This document shows positions 43,966-52,615 of a stretch of DNA of 64,000 nt, piece after piece. Source of the stretch: UBA6921 sp031363085. Lineage in GTDB: Bacteria; Pseudomonadota; Gammaproteobacteria; SG8-11. The notes beneath the pieces were generated by a model. That model was not told where the DNA came from. It made no database searches and saw only the letters and a program-made list of their open reading frames with translations. Every line of letters starts with the position of its first letter. Position 1 is the stretch's first letter. A program made the position numbers and the translations under genes. Where the stretch lies: contig JANLTU010000036.1 of NCBI GenBank assembly GCA_031363085.1, positions 4,406-68,405 of the forward strand, given 5' to 3'.

Positions 43966-44208
43966 TCAAGCTAATACGTCAAGCAGCGTCCCCAGTGTTT
44001 CATCGGCGGCTTTCACCACCTTCGCCGATGCGGCCACTTGCAGCTTGTCGAGCACGAGGTTGGTCAGCGGTTGCGCGAGGTCAGCAGAGGATTCATTTTT
44101 CATTTGTTTGGCGCTGGCGATTTGAGCCGCGTCGCGGTTTAAGCCGTCGAGTCCTTTCTGAATGCCCATCACACCACTGCTTAACGCGGAAATACTACTC
44201 ATACGCAT
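43966..44208 (-). CDS. Small protein, resembles N-terminal part of flagellar rod/hook proteins
   Basis: An 80-residue protein of helical, Ser/Ala-rich sequence (SGVMGIQKGLDGLNRDAAQIA; ADETLGTLLDVLA). The pattern of a short heptad-rich helix followed by GLxxLNRxAxxIA is like the N-terminal D0 helix of rod and hook proteins, but the length is far too short. No flagellar gene is nearby. The start at 44208 is the first in frame; an ATG two codons downstream is alternative. Function not known. Confidence 0.5.
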   Translation of the reverse strand: MRMSSISALSSGVMGIQKGLDGLNRDAAQIASAKQMKNESSADLAQPLTNLVLDKLQVAASAKVVKAADETLGTLLDVLA

Positions 44209-44259
44209 CTACCTTTGGTTGGTCTTACCTCTTTTGGTCGTCCACTGTCGTGAGTTTCT

Positions 44260-45033
44260 TTAGCCCGGTATAAACATTTTACCGTGGGCGGTGACGACCT
44301 GCTGCATTGCGTGTTGCAACAGGCGCGTCAGGTTGTCTTCGTTGAGCATCTCGGCGGTTGGCCCGTGCAGTGTGACGCCCTCACCAAACAGCAACAGTAC
44401 ATGATCACAAAAACGCGCGGCAAGATTGATGTCATGCAAGCTCACCACCAGTGCTTGGCCGCGCCGCGTGATGCTTCGCAATAACTCGAAGCAGCGAATC
44501 TGGTGATGCACATCCAAATGATTGGTGGGCTCGTCGAGCAAGTATATGACCGGGTCTTGCGTCAGCACGGTGGCCAAATGTGCGCGGCGGCGCTCGCCGC
44601 CCGACAAGCTATTCAGATCACGCTGTTCCAGCGCGGTAATCTCCAGCGACGCAAGCGCGCTGCGCGCACGTTGCAGGTCGTGTGCGGTTTCCCACTGCCA
44701 GGAATGTAAATACGGGTGCCGGCCCATCAGCGCAGTGTGCAACACGTCGCTGGCAAACACGTCGGTGTAGTCCTGCAACAGCACGCCCATCTGCTGCGCT
44801 ATCGTGCAGCGGGTTAATGTCGACAACCGCTGCCCGCGTAAAAAAACCGATCCGCGTTGCGGCGTGCGTAATCCCGCCAGCGTATGCAGCAGCGTGCTTT
44901 TGCCCACGCCATTGCGACCCAGAATGGCCCAGCACTCGCCGGGTTCAATACGCAGGTTAAGGGCAGCGCAGACCTGAGTGTCGGCGATGGTGACCACGAG
45001 CTCACGGCATTCAAGTAACGCCGATGTGTTCAT
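44260..45033 (-). CDS. ABC transporter ATPase, BtuD/FecE class
   Basis: A 257-residue ATPase. Walker A GRNGVGKSTLLH near residue 39, Q-loop in VLLQDYTDVF, signature LSGGERRRAHLA, Walker B VIYLLDEPTNHLD and an H-loop SLHDINLAARF. The wording fits vitamin B12, heme or ferric-siderophore importers. Its start overlaps the permease stop by four bases. The window does not include a binding-protein gene for it, so the substrate (cobalamin or iron chelate) cannot be settled. Confidence 0.85.
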   Translation of the reverse strand: MNTSALLECRELVVTIADTQVCAALNLRIEPGECWAILGRNGVGKSTLLHTLAGLRTPQRGSVFLRGQRLSTLTRCTIAQQMGVLLQDYTDVFASDVLHTALMGRHPYLHSWQWETAHDLQRARSALASLEITALEQRDLNSLSGGERRRAHLATVLTQDPVIYLLDEPTNHLDVHHQIRCFELLRSITRRGQALVVSLHDINLAARFCDHVLLLFGEGVTLHGPTAEMLNEDNLTRLLQHAMQQVVTAHGKMFIPG

Positions 45034-45998
45034 GTGGCGTTGCGCCGCAGCAAATAAAGAAACAACGGAATCCCCAGTAACGCGGTGATGACGCCGACCG
45101 GCAATTGCAGTGGTGCGACGATACTGCGCGCGACCGTGTCGGCGACGATCAACAAGTTACCGCCGAGCAAGACTGCTGCGATTAGTAAAAAGCGGTGGTC
45201 ATGGCCGGTGAGCATGCGTGCGAGGTGCGGCGCCACCAGCCCGACAAAGCCGACGTTGCCTACGGCGGTAACCGCGAGTGCCGCCAGCAATGAGGTCAAC
45301 AGATAAATAACCACACGCAGCCGTTCGGTGTGCACCCCCAGTGCAGCGGCTTGCAGATCGCCGTGGGCGAGCACGTTCAAATCGCGTGCTTGCAGCAGCG
45401 CCAGCGTCGTGCCGACGAGCAGTGCGGTCCATTCCACGCGCGCCGACTCCAGGTAGGAAAAATCGCCCATCAGCCAAAACAACATGCCGCGCAGATTCGA
45501 CTCCGGCGCCAGCGCAAGAATCAAGCTGATCAAGGCACCCCAACCGGTGGCGAGGATCACGCCGGTTAACAGCAGTCGCACCGGCGACCAAGCACCACGC
45601 CCGTGCGCTACGGCAAAGACCAGTAACATCGCGCACAGTGCACCACCGAAGGCGATGCTGCGCAGCAGCACGCCACTCAAACCCAACCAGAGCCCGATCA
45701 GTGCTGCGCAGGCGGCACCGCCGGAAATGCCTAAAATATAGGGGTCAGCGAGTGGGTTGCGCACCAGCACTTGCATCAGCGCGCCGGCCAGTGCCAAACA
45801 ACCCCCAATCGCAAACGCACCGAGCACGCGCGGAAGACGCAGCTCGACGATGGGCGTGGCGTCGGTTGGCGCAAGCCACAGCGCGTGGATTAAATCGGTG
45901 AGGGTGACCGGTACCGCGCCGATCAGCAGGCAGGCAAGCATTAGCGCCGGAGTGATCATGGTTAATGTCGCAACCGTAGCCAGTGCGCGGCGTGACAT
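45030..45998 (-). CDS. FecCD/BtuC-type ABC permease
   Basis: A 322-residue polytopic protein with about nine to ten helices. FecCD motifs are visible: LRLPRVLGAFAIGGCLALAG, NPLADPYILGISGGAA, AAVTAVGNVGFVGLVAPHLA-like segment near residue 245, and GVITALLGIPLFLYLL near the end. It should import cobalamin or a siderophore with the following ATPase. Its start adjoins the HAD phosphatase stop, so these three genes are one unit. Confidence 0.88.
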   Translation of the reverse strand: MSRRALATVATLTMITPALMLACLLIGAVPVTLTDLIHALWLAPTDATPIVELRLPRVLGAFAIGGCLALAGALMQVLVRNPLADPYILGISGGAACAALIGLWLGLSGVLLRSIAFGGALCAMLLVFAVAHGRGAWSPVRLLLTGVILATGWGALISLILALAPESNLRGMLFWLMGDFSYLESARVEWTALLVGTTLALLQARDLNVLAHGDLQAAALGVHTERLRVVIYLLTSLLAALAVTAVGNVGFVGLVAPHLARMLTGHDHRFLLIAAVLLGGNLLIVADTVARSIVAPLQLPVGVITALLGIPLFLYLLRRNAT

Positions 45999-46691
45999 TT
46001 AACGAGAGAATTCCGGAATGCGCGGCAGCGGCGTAACGCCGCGTAAACTCAGCAGCGGCCAACCTTTCATTTCAGCGTGCTGCGTCAGCGTGTCGTCGGC
46101 GTCGACGGCGACCGGATGCGTCACCAATTCCAGCAACGGCAAGTCATTGTGCGAGTCGCTGTAAAACCAACTGCGCGCCAGATTTTTCTGTTGTCGGATG
46201 AGCCACTGCTGCAAACGCGTGACCTTGCCGTCACGAAAGCTGGGTGTGCCCACGACCGCGCCAGTAAAGCGCCCGTTCTTGAATTCAGGATCAGTGGCGA
46301 TCAGATCGTCGACGCGCAGTTCGGCCGCAATCGGCTCGGTAATGAAATGGTTGGTCGCGGTGATGATAAGCAAGTAGTGGCCCGCATCGCGGTGCGCGCG
46401 CAACAGCGTGCGGCTGGCCGGGGTGATGAGGGGCAGAATTTTATCACGCACAAATTGTTGGCGCAGTGCCAACAGGCGGGCAAGATCGGTGTCGGCCAAC
46501 GGGCGCAGACTGAAGCGCAGAAACTCCTGAATATCCAGGGTGCCGGCACGATATTCCTGGTAAAAGCGCTCGTTTTCACGCTCGTACCATGTGCGCTCCA
46601 CCAGCCCCTGTTCAATCATGAACTGTCCCCACAGGTAGTCGCTATCGCCTGCCAGCAGGGTGTTGTCCAAGTCAAAAATCGCAAGATTCAA
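45999..46691 (-). CDS. HAD-superfamily phosphatase, SerB-like subfamily IB
   Basis: A 230-residue hydrolase with motif I IFDLDNTLLAG (nucleophile Asp and the +2 Asp), motif II in IITATNHF, and motif III/IV at WFYSDSHNDLPLLELV. The cap is inserted between motifs I and II as in subfamily IB (SerB-like). Substrate unknown; a phosphoserine-like role is one option. It overlaps nothing upstream and is divergent from rppH by 168 bases; it starts the btuC/btuD-type unit. Confidence 0.85.
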   Translation of the reverse strand: MNLAIFDLDNTLLAGDSDYLWGQFMIEQGLVERTWYERENERFYQEYRAGTLDIQEFLRFSLRPLADTDLARLLALRQQFVRDKILPLITPASRTLLRAHRDAGHYLLIITATNHFITEPIAAELRVDDLIATDPEFKNGRFTGAVVGTPSFRDGKVTRLQQWLIRQQKNLARSWFYSDSHNDLPLLELVTHPVAVDADDTLTQHAEMKGWPLLSLRGVTPLPRIPEFSR

Positions 46692-46859
46692 GTGCCGGGT
46701 CTCATGGTGGTGGGTTGCATGGCTTATTCGCCCCTATTCTTAAGTGCGCACAATGGGTTAAGGTGTGGCATCGGCAGTGCGCGCGGCAAATTTGCCCGGT
46801 GCGCACGGTTTGTGGAAAAATCATAAAGGCTATCGGCCTTCAAACAAAGCGTAAACATT

Positions 46860-47390
46860 GTGATCGACGAAGACGGCTTCAGACTCAACGTAGGCATCAT
46901 TCTGAGCAATCAGGATGGCCGCGTATTTTGGGCGCGCCGCGTGGGTCGCAACGTCTGGCAGTTTCCGCAGGGCGGCATTCAACCCAACGAGACTCCGGAG
47001 CAAGCGGTGATTCGCGAGTTGCGCGAAGAAACCGGTTTGTGCGCCGCACATGTGCAAATCATCGGGTGTACGCAGGAGTGGCTGCGCTATCGCTTACCCA
47101 GCCGCTTAGTGCGTCGTGGTGCGATGCCCGTGTGCATCGGGCAGAAACAGCGTTGGTATGCGTTGCGTCTGCTCGACAGCGATGCACCGGTGCGCTTCGA
47201 CGTGACCGACACTCCTGAGTTCGATTACTGGAAGTGGGTTAACTACTGGCACCCGCTCAAGGAGGTGGTTGCTTTCAAGCGCAAAGTCTACGAAAGCGCG
47301 TTGCACGAACTACAGCCCCTGCTGTGTCCCGAGATGGATGTGCGTCGGGTTTCCCATCCACAACTGGTGTTGGGAGCCCGTCACAAATAG
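46860..47390 (+). CDS. rppH: RNA pyrophosphohydrolase RppH
   Basis: A 176-residue Nudix hydrolase that trims the 5' triphosphate of mRNA to allow decay by RNase E. The Nudix box GGIQPNETPEQAVIRELREE-TG starts near residue 38. N terminus IDEDGFRLNVGIILSNQDG is typical, and the length equals E. coli RppH. GTG start at 46860. Followed by ptsP after 30 bases, the usual rppH-ptsP arrangement of gammaproteobacteria. Confidence 0.93.
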   Translation: MIDEDGFRLNVGIILSNQDGRVFWARRVGRNVWQFPQGGIQPNETPEQAVIRELREETGLCAAHVQIIGCTQEWLRYRLPSRLVRRGAMPVCIGQKQRWYALRLLDSDAPVRFDVTDTPEFDYWKWVNYWHPLKEVVAFKRKVYESALHELQPLLCPEMDVRRVSHPQLVLGARHK

Positions 47391-47420
47391 CTGTTAAACC
47401 GTAGATTCGTCTGGTACGAC

Positions 47421-49688
47421 ATGCTCGATATTCTGCGCCGCATTGTTCAAGAGGTCAGTGCTGCCCGTGACCTCGGGCAGGCCTTGAATATCATCGTGCG
47501 CCGGGTGCGCCATGCCATGGACGCAGATGTCTGTTCTGTTTACCTCACCGATTTCAACGAACAAACTTATGTGCTGATGGCCACCGAAGGACTCCACCCC
47601 GAGTCCGTGGGTACGGTGCGCCTGGGATTCTCCGAGGGCCTGGTCGGCGTGGTGGGCATGCGCGAAGAGCCCATCAATATCGACGACGCCACGGAAGATC
47701 CGCATTACCGTTATTTTCCGCAAACCGGTGAAGAACACTATCCGGCCTTCCTGGGCGTGCCCATTGTGCATAGCCGCAAAGTATTAGGCGTGTTGGTGGT
47801 GCAGCGACGCACCGCGCAGAAATTCACCGAGAACGGCGAAGCCTTGTTGGTGACAGTGGCCGCGCAACTCGCGGGCGCAATCGCGCATGCCGAAGCCAGT
47901 GGCGGAGTTGGCGGGCTTGCTAACGGCAGTCTGCGTTACTCGATCCCGCTGGCGGGCTTACCCGGGGCGCCAGGTGTTGCCATTGGTACCGCCGTGGTGG
48001 TGTATCCACCGGCTGATCTGGATGCCGTGCCTGATCGTCAAGTCGAAGACTACGCTGCCGAAGAGGCGGTATTTTTGGCCGCAATTGAAGCGGTGCGTGT
48101 GGATATCAACGCTCTGGTGCAACGCATGACGGATGTGTTGCCGGCCGAAGACCGCGCCTTGTTCGATGCGTACTTGCTGATGCTCAGCAGTGACAGCTTG
48201 TTAAACAACACGCGTCAACGCATTCAGACGGGGCAGTGGGCGTCGGCGGCCTTGCGCGATACCATTCACGAGCACGTGCACGTCTTTGACAATATGGAAG
48301 ACCCGTATCTGCGTGAGCGTGCCGAAGACGTGCGCGACCTGGGCCGACGCATTTTGATGCATATGCAACGCGGCGCACGCGGCGGATTTAAATACCCCGA
48401 CGACACGATTTTAATCGGCGATGTCATCACCGCGTCGGTATTGGCGGAAGTGCCTCCGGAATGTCTGAAGGGTGTTGTCAGTACGCGCGGCTCGACCACC
48501 TCGCATGTGGCGATCCTGGCGCATGCGCTGAACATTCCGGCGGTGATGGGTGCTGCCGATTTACCGGTGAGCCAAGTCGACGGCAAAAATATCATCGTCG
48601 ACGGTTATCGCGGCCGCGTATTTGTGTCGCCGGCGAAGAGTGTGTTGGACGAATACGCGCGCGTGGTGCGTGAACAGGCGGCGTTGTCGGCCGAGTTGCT
48701 CAACCTGCGCGACCTGCCGGCGGAAACCACTGACGGCGTGCGCTTGCCGCTTTATGTCAATACCGGGCTACTTGCCGACCTCACCTCGGCGCGCAACATC
48801 GGTGCCGAAGGCGTGGGGCTGTACCGTACCGAATTTCCGTTCATGATCCGCGAACGTTTTCCAAGCGAAGAAGAACAGCGCCTCGTCTATCGCAACATGC
48901 TGGAAGCGGTAGCGCCCAAACCGGTGACCATGCGCACGCTGGATATCGGCGGCGACAAAGCGTTGCCGTATTTTCCGATCAAGGAAGACAACCCGTTTCT
49001 GGGCTGGCGGGGCATGCGCATCACGCTCGACCACCCGGAAATATTTCTGGTGCAATTGCGCGCAATGTTGCGTGCCAACGCCGGCTTGAACAACATGAAG
49101 TTGTTGCTGCCGATGATCACCAACGTGGCGGAGGTTGACGAGGCGCTGCGCCTGCTGCGGCGCGCACACCACGAGCTGATCGACGGCGACGAGAGCATTG
49201 CCATGCCGCAAGTCGGCGTGATGATCGAAGTGCCGTCGGCGGTGTATCAAACCGCGTTGCTGGCGCAACGCGTGGATTTCATTTCTGTGGGCACCAACGA
49301 CTTGACGCAATATCTGTTGGCGGTGGATCGCAACAATCCGCGCGTTGCCAATTTGTTCGACGCGCTGCACCCGGCAGTGTTGCGCGCGCTGGTTTACATC
49401 GTCGAGCAGGCGCATTTGCACGGCAAGCCGGTCACTGTGTGCGGCGAAATTGGCGGCGACCCACTGGCTGCATTGCTACTGCTTGGTATGGGTGTTGACA
49501 ATTTAAGCATGAACGTCGCCAGCCTGTTACGGGTGAAGTCGGTGATCCGCGCGTTCAGCGCGGAATATGCCCGTGAGTTATTGCACCATGCGCTCGACAT
49601 GGAAAACCCACGCATGATCCGACGCTTGCTAACCGATGCCTTGCAACGCCAGGGCTTAGGTGCGTTGGTGCAGTCAGGCGTCCATTAA
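47421..49688 (+). CDS. ptsP: Phosphoenolpyruvate-protein phosphotransferase PtsP (enzyme I Ntr)
   Basis: A 755-residue protein that starts the nitrogen-PTS cascade by transferring phosphate from PEP to NPr. It has an N-terminal GAF domain (about residues 1-160), a linker with PEP-utilising N domain (SIPLAGLPGAPGVAIG), the active His near residue 364 in STRGSTTSHVAIL, and the TIM-barrel PEP-binding domain (EGVGLYRTEFPFM; RTLDIGGDKALPYFP; VTVCGEIGGDPLAAL). The E. coli enzyme is 748 residues. It follows rppH. The partner genes ptsO and ptsN are not in the window. Confidence 0.95.
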   Translation: MLDILRRIVQEVSAARDLGQALNIIVRRVRHAMDADVCSVYLTDFNEQTYVLMATEGLHPESVGTVRLGFSEGLVGVVGMREEPINIDDATEDPHYRYFPQTGEEHYPAFLGVPIVHSRKVLGVLVVQRRTAQKFTENGEALLVTVAAQLAGAIAHAEASGGVGGLANGSLRYSIPLAGLPGAPGVAIGTAVVVYPPADLDAVPDRQVEDYAAEEAVFLAAIEAVRVDINALVQRMTDVLPAEDRALFDAYLLMLSSDSLLNNTRQRIQTGQWASAALRDTIHEHVHVFDNMEDPYLRERAEDVRDLGRRILMHMQRGARGGFKYPDDTILIGDVITASVLAEVPPECLKGVVSTRGSTTSHVAILAHALNIPAVMGAADLPVSQVDGKNIIVDGYRGRVFVSPAKSVLDEYARVVREQAALSAELLNLRDLPAETTDGVRLPLYVNTGLLADLTSARNIGAEGVGLYRTEFPFMIRERFPSEEEQRLVYRNMLEAVAPKPVTMRTLDIGGDKALPYFPIKEDNPFLGWRGMRITLDHPEIFLVQLRAMLRANAGLNNMKLLLPMITNVAEVDEALRLLRRAHHELIDGDESIAMPQVGVMIEVPSAVYQTALLAQRVDFISVGTNDLTQYLLAVDRNNPRVANLFDALHPAVLRALVYIVEQAHLHGKPVTVCGEIGGDPLAALLLLGMGVDNLSMNVASLLRVKSVIRAFSAEYARELLHHALDMENPRMIRRLLTDALQRQGLGALVQSGVH

Positions 49689-49762
49689 ATCTGATTCGCT
49701 CGATCTAGTTGGAGTTGCTGAGAAACTTTGAGGTCGGTCGTCAATAGTGGACGCCATTCCCA

Positions 49763-50140
49763 TCAAGCAGATGCCTGTTGTTGACACTTCTGTGCAAACA
49801 CGGCTGGAGCCAAGTAACCGAGTTTCGAATGCCATCGTTGCCGGTTGTAGAAGCTCTCGATGTACTCGGTGATCTCGCGCATCGCCTGCGCCCGTGTTTC
49901 GTAACGTCGGTGATGCACCAATTCATTCTTGAGTGTGCCCCAGAAGCTTTCCATCGGCGCATTGTCATAACAATTCCCTTTGCGACTCATCGAGCACTGC
50001 ATGCCGAATTGATCCAACAATCGGCGGTAGTCATGTGCGCAATACGGGCTGCCGCGATCGCTGTGGTGAATCAGCCCCGGTGGCGGTCGTTTGTGCACCA
50101 CAGCGCCGAACAGCGCGCGGGACACCCAGTCCTGGGTCAT
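49763..50140 (-). pseudogene. 3' remnant of an IS3-type transposase (OrfB, DDE domain)
   Basis: About 125 codons of the C-terminal integrase core. Two catalytic acids are visible, Asp in IHHSDRGSPYC and Glu in NCYDNAPMESFWGTLKNEL. The first DDE Asp and the whole HTH/OrfA are missing. The C terminus YIESFYNRQRWHSKLGYLAP is standard for the IS3 family. On its 5' side (around 50140-50150) it runs directly into mutS sequence. It is therefore a truncated remnant and not an active element. It begins about 75 bases after ptsP on the opposite strand. Confidence 0.85.
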
Positions 50141-50148
50141 GCGCTCGT

Positions 50149-50262
50149 CGCGCGTTCGATCACCGTGCGTGGTACGCCCGCGAGCGCTGCGACTTGCAAG
50201 CCATAGCTTTGGCTTGCCGGGCCGTCATGCACGGCGTACATGAACACGATGTGGTCGCCGTG
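50149..50262 (-). pseudogene. Fragment of mutS (near the C-terminal ATPase end)
   Basis: About 38 codons reading HGDHIVFMYAVHDGPA, SQSYGLQVAALAGVP and TVIERA, which match the region of MutS that follows the Walker B/ATPase core. The sequence upstream in frame (MTVPSYATLLLGTDNG and on) does not look like MutS, and downstream it meets the IS3-type transposase remnant. The frame ends in a TGA four bases into the transposase frame. It is a leftover from a rearrangement; the rest of mutS is not in the window. Confidence 0.7.
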
Positions 50263-50489
50263 CCCGTGCGCGCGTGGTCCCGCTGGCAGGCCATTTTTGC
50301 CCGTGACGAAGTCGCCGTTGTCGGTGCCGAGCAACAGGGTCGCGTACGAGGGCACAGTCATGGGCTAAAGCAACGAGTAATCTCGTATCTGAGTCCGGCC
50401 GCTATGCCATCACCAGTATCGAATGGCGGTGCGGACTGTAAGGTTCGTTGTTAAGATGAACACCGCAGTATTTTTGAATGGGAGGCACC

Positions 50490-50726
50490 ATGTCCAAGAA
50501 TGTCACGATTGAAGAAGCCGACGGCCATTTGGGCGACCTGATCAAACTCGCAGAACAGGGCGAGGATGTGGTGATTGTACAAAATAGCCAACCCAAGGCG
50601 CGGTTGGTGCCTGTGCGCAGTGTCACCGGTGCGCGGGTGTTTGGTCAGTACCACGGCAAGATTGCCGTGAAAACAGATTTCGACGCGCCGCTGCCGGATG
50701 ATTTCTGGCTTGGACAGAACGCGTGA
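50490..50726 (+). CDS. Phd/YefM-type antitoxin
   Basis: A 78-residue protein: MSKNVTIEEADGHLGDLIK, then GEDVVIVQNSQPKARLVPV, the N-terminal DNA-binding fold of the Phd/YefM family, and an acidic tail ending FDAPLPDDFWLGQNA that should bind toxin. GGGAGG lies 5 bases before the ATG at 50490. It overlaps the following PIN gene by four bases (GTGA). The antitoxin frame is intact although the toxin is broken. Confidence 0.87.
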   Translation: MSKNVTIEEADGHLGDLIKLAEQGEDVVIVQNSQPKARLVPVRSVTGARVFGQYHGKIAVKTDFDAPLPDDFWLGQNA

Positions 50727-51120
50727 AGTTGTTGCTCGACACCCACGTTTTTCTTTGGCTCATGAGCACACCGGGAAAACTTCCGGCCTCAATGTTGGCG
50801 GCTTGCCAGGATCGCGATAACACACCTTGTTGCTCAGCGCCGCCAGCGTGTGGGAAATCCAGATCAAGCATCAGCGCAATAAAATCGAGCTCGGCGTGCC
50901 GCTGGTGCAGATTGTCGCTGAACAAACGCAAGCGGGTGTTATGTCGTTGCTGCCAATTGAAGCGCGGCATGTGCTCGCCATCTACGACTTGCCACTCCAT
51001 CACAACGACCCGTTCGACCGGTTACTGCTGGCGCAGGCACGCACCGAAGGCGCAGCCTTAGTCACCGCCGATGCAGTTATTCGCCAGCACTACGGCGCAC
51101 TGGTGCAACTATTGGGTTAG
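50723..51120 (+). pseudogene. Frameshifted VapC-type PIN-domain toxin
   Basis: The first frame gives MKLLLDTHVFLWLMST up to about codon 33, and the rest of the protein continues in another frame from about 50824 (TLLLSAASVWEIQIK ... NDPFDRLLLAQAR ... LVTADAVIRQHYG). Joining the two restores a normal PIN domain of about 132 residues with all four acids: Asp6, Glu of VWEI, Asp of NDPFD, Asp of TAD. The break lies in a CACACC run at 50821-50826 and is explained by one extra AC dinucleotide. It could be a true pseudogene or a sequencing error. The start is GTG, overlapping the antitoxin stop. Confidence 0.83.
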
Positions 51121-51463
51121 TGCGGGCACAAGAAACGCACGTCGCACCGGATAACAAAATCGCCGCTATAAAACGGACGGTCGAAAGAACGACTGCGGAT
51201 GCCTCTTATATAGCCAAACGTACGGTCAATTGTCTAATTCATCATCCATTCAATACGTCACTACTGCACTGTCCGCTTCGTCACGGAACCAGACATTCCA
51301 GAACCCCATTCTCGACTTTTTAGAACGACGCTATGGCCGTCACCGGCCGGTCAACAATCGTTTTTACTGTCACGATTGATTTGCGCACGTCGTAATCAGA
51401 ATTTTCAGAATTTATCGTCGCCTGTTTTTCAAGGGCAACGGACGTAGCCTGCTATAAGACTGG

Positions 51464-51549
51464 GTGGCGCCCGACATCAACATCACTAGCCCCAGTTTTT
51501 AATGCGCAGCTCAGCAAACTGCCGACGATCTGTTCGTCGGCAGGTTTTT
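51464..51549 (+). ncRNA. Candidate small RNA with intrinsic terminator
   Basis: An extended -10 box TGCTATAAG (51450-51458) is followed about 60 bases later by a stem CTGCCGACGA/TCGTCGGCAG (51519-51543) and six or more T residues, the shape of a short Hfq-type small RNA of about 85 bases. No coding frame occupies it. A clear -35 box is not seen. It might instead be only the distant terminator of the antitoxin transcript or the terminator of the opposite-strand peroxiredoxin gene. I do not recognise the RNA family. Confidence 0.35.
51519..51549 (+). terminator. Intrinsic terminator
   Basis: Ten-base perfect stem (CTGCCGACGA with its complement) around a 5-base loop, then GTTTTTT. It reads best rightward; on the opposite strand, where the peroxiredoxin-like gene ends 11 bases away, the T-run is only three. 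Confidence 0.75.
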
Positions 51550-51559
51550 TCCTTGCTGG

Positions 51560-52327
51560 TTATTTGCCGTGCAGTTGTTCTAGTGTCGCCAATATCTCTG
51601 CAGGCTCCATGCGCTTTTTGTAATCGGTATCGGCGAATGCCAAGCGTATGACGCCTGCTTTATCGATGACCAGTGTTCCCGGTATGGGCAGGCCCAAGCG
51701 GCCTTTTCCATTAAAAGACGCGATATCCAGGCCAAAGGCATGTTTGTACGAGGCGTCCAGTTCCGGTGAAACTTCCCAGAGCAGTTTGTACGATTTAATG
51801 ACTGAATAGTCCAAATCGCTTAGCACCTCGAAAGGGTAGCCATCTTTTTTAAATTGGGCCTGGGTTTTATCAGGTGTCTGTGGAGTGATCGCAACAATAG
51901 ATGCTCCGTACTTTTTGAATTGCGGCAGTGACTCCGCGAGTTGGTGCATTTGCAGGTTGCAATAGGGGCACCAGGCGCCACGATAGAACGTCAAAACAAT
52001 GGGGCCTTTCTTTAGCAAGGCACTGAGCTTGACTGTTTTGCCATTGGGATTTTTCAGTGAAAAATCTGGTGCTTTTTCACCGATTTTTAGACCGGCATCC
52101 GGCATTTGTTTTGCCAGCTCTTCCGATGCTTTCGTGAAAACCGCCATGTCGTGTTCGTCAACTTTGATGGCGTCTTTACCCGTATAGAGTTGCTTGTCCA
52201 CCTCTTTTACGCCTTCGGCGTAATTCGGCAGAGCCGGGTTCACTTCAGACGCTTGCGCCGTTGACAGCCCCGGAATACTTATTGTGTAAACGATGCCCAG
52301 CATCGCGATGGCATTAAACAGTTTCAT
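51560..52327 (-). CDS. Periplasmic peroxiredoxin-like protein (AhpC/TSA family, CxxC)
   Basis: A 255-residue exported protein (signal MKLFNAIAMLGIVYTISIPG, cleavage near AQA). The thioredoxin-fold domain starts GEKAPDFSLKNPNGK, and the active site is FYRGAWCPYCNLQMHQL with Cys120 and Cys123. The wording TFYRGAWCPYC is that of the 'peroxiredoxin-like' AhpC/TSA group. It probably reduces peroxides or repairs thiols in the periplasm. It stands alone with an AGGAG-type site before the ATG. Confidence 0.85.
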   Translation of the reverse strand: MKLFNAIAMLGIVYTISIPGLSTAQASEVNPALPNYAEGVKEVDKQLYTGKDAIKVDEHDMAVFTKASEELAKQMPDAGLKIGEKAPDFSLKNPNGKTVKLSALLKKGPIVLTFYRGAWCPYCNLQMHQLAESLPQFKKYGASIVAITPQTPDKTQAQFKKDGYPFEVLSDLDYSVIKSYKLLWEVSPELDASYKHAFGLDIASFNGKGRLGLPIPGTLVIDKAGVIRLAFADTDYKKRMEPAEILATLEQLHGK

Positions 52328-52615
52328 GCAAAACTCCTATTGTAGTGAACTTGTTAGACACGCTGGGTTAGTCGCAAGTGACTATGAGACCTTACGGCGA
52401 ATATTAAAAATCCCAATGTTCTGGAAACTCACCCAGACAAAAAATGCGTGGCGCAGATTCATGCGGTCATGCAGTTATGAAGGTGGCCGGGATTGTTCCA
52501 AAATTAAATCGGCTCAAAAATTTGTGACGGGTAAACGGCGCACGCCACTTCATTTCGGGCTGCCAGCCACATCAGATGTCCCCTGCAATGTAATATTTAT
52601 GTCATGATATGACTC

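Larger units (their letters stand above)
51121..51559. other. Intergenic region after the toxin-antitoxin remnant
   Basis: A 439-base stretch with no credible gene on either strand; the only open frames are short and low quality. It holds a dyad CAATCG/CGATTG near 51350-51390 and the possible small RNA described separately. It may be remnant DNA of the same rearranged patch as the IS3-type and mutS fragments. Confidence 0.55.

Noticed and set aside
46692..46859. Possible cobalamin riboswitch upstream of the importer genes
   Set aside because: The 168-base gap shows no B12-box pattern and the first gene is a phosphatase, so it was not called.
49763..50140. Intact IS3 element
   Set aside because: OrfA, the first catalytic Asp and the left end are missing, so only a remnant is listed.
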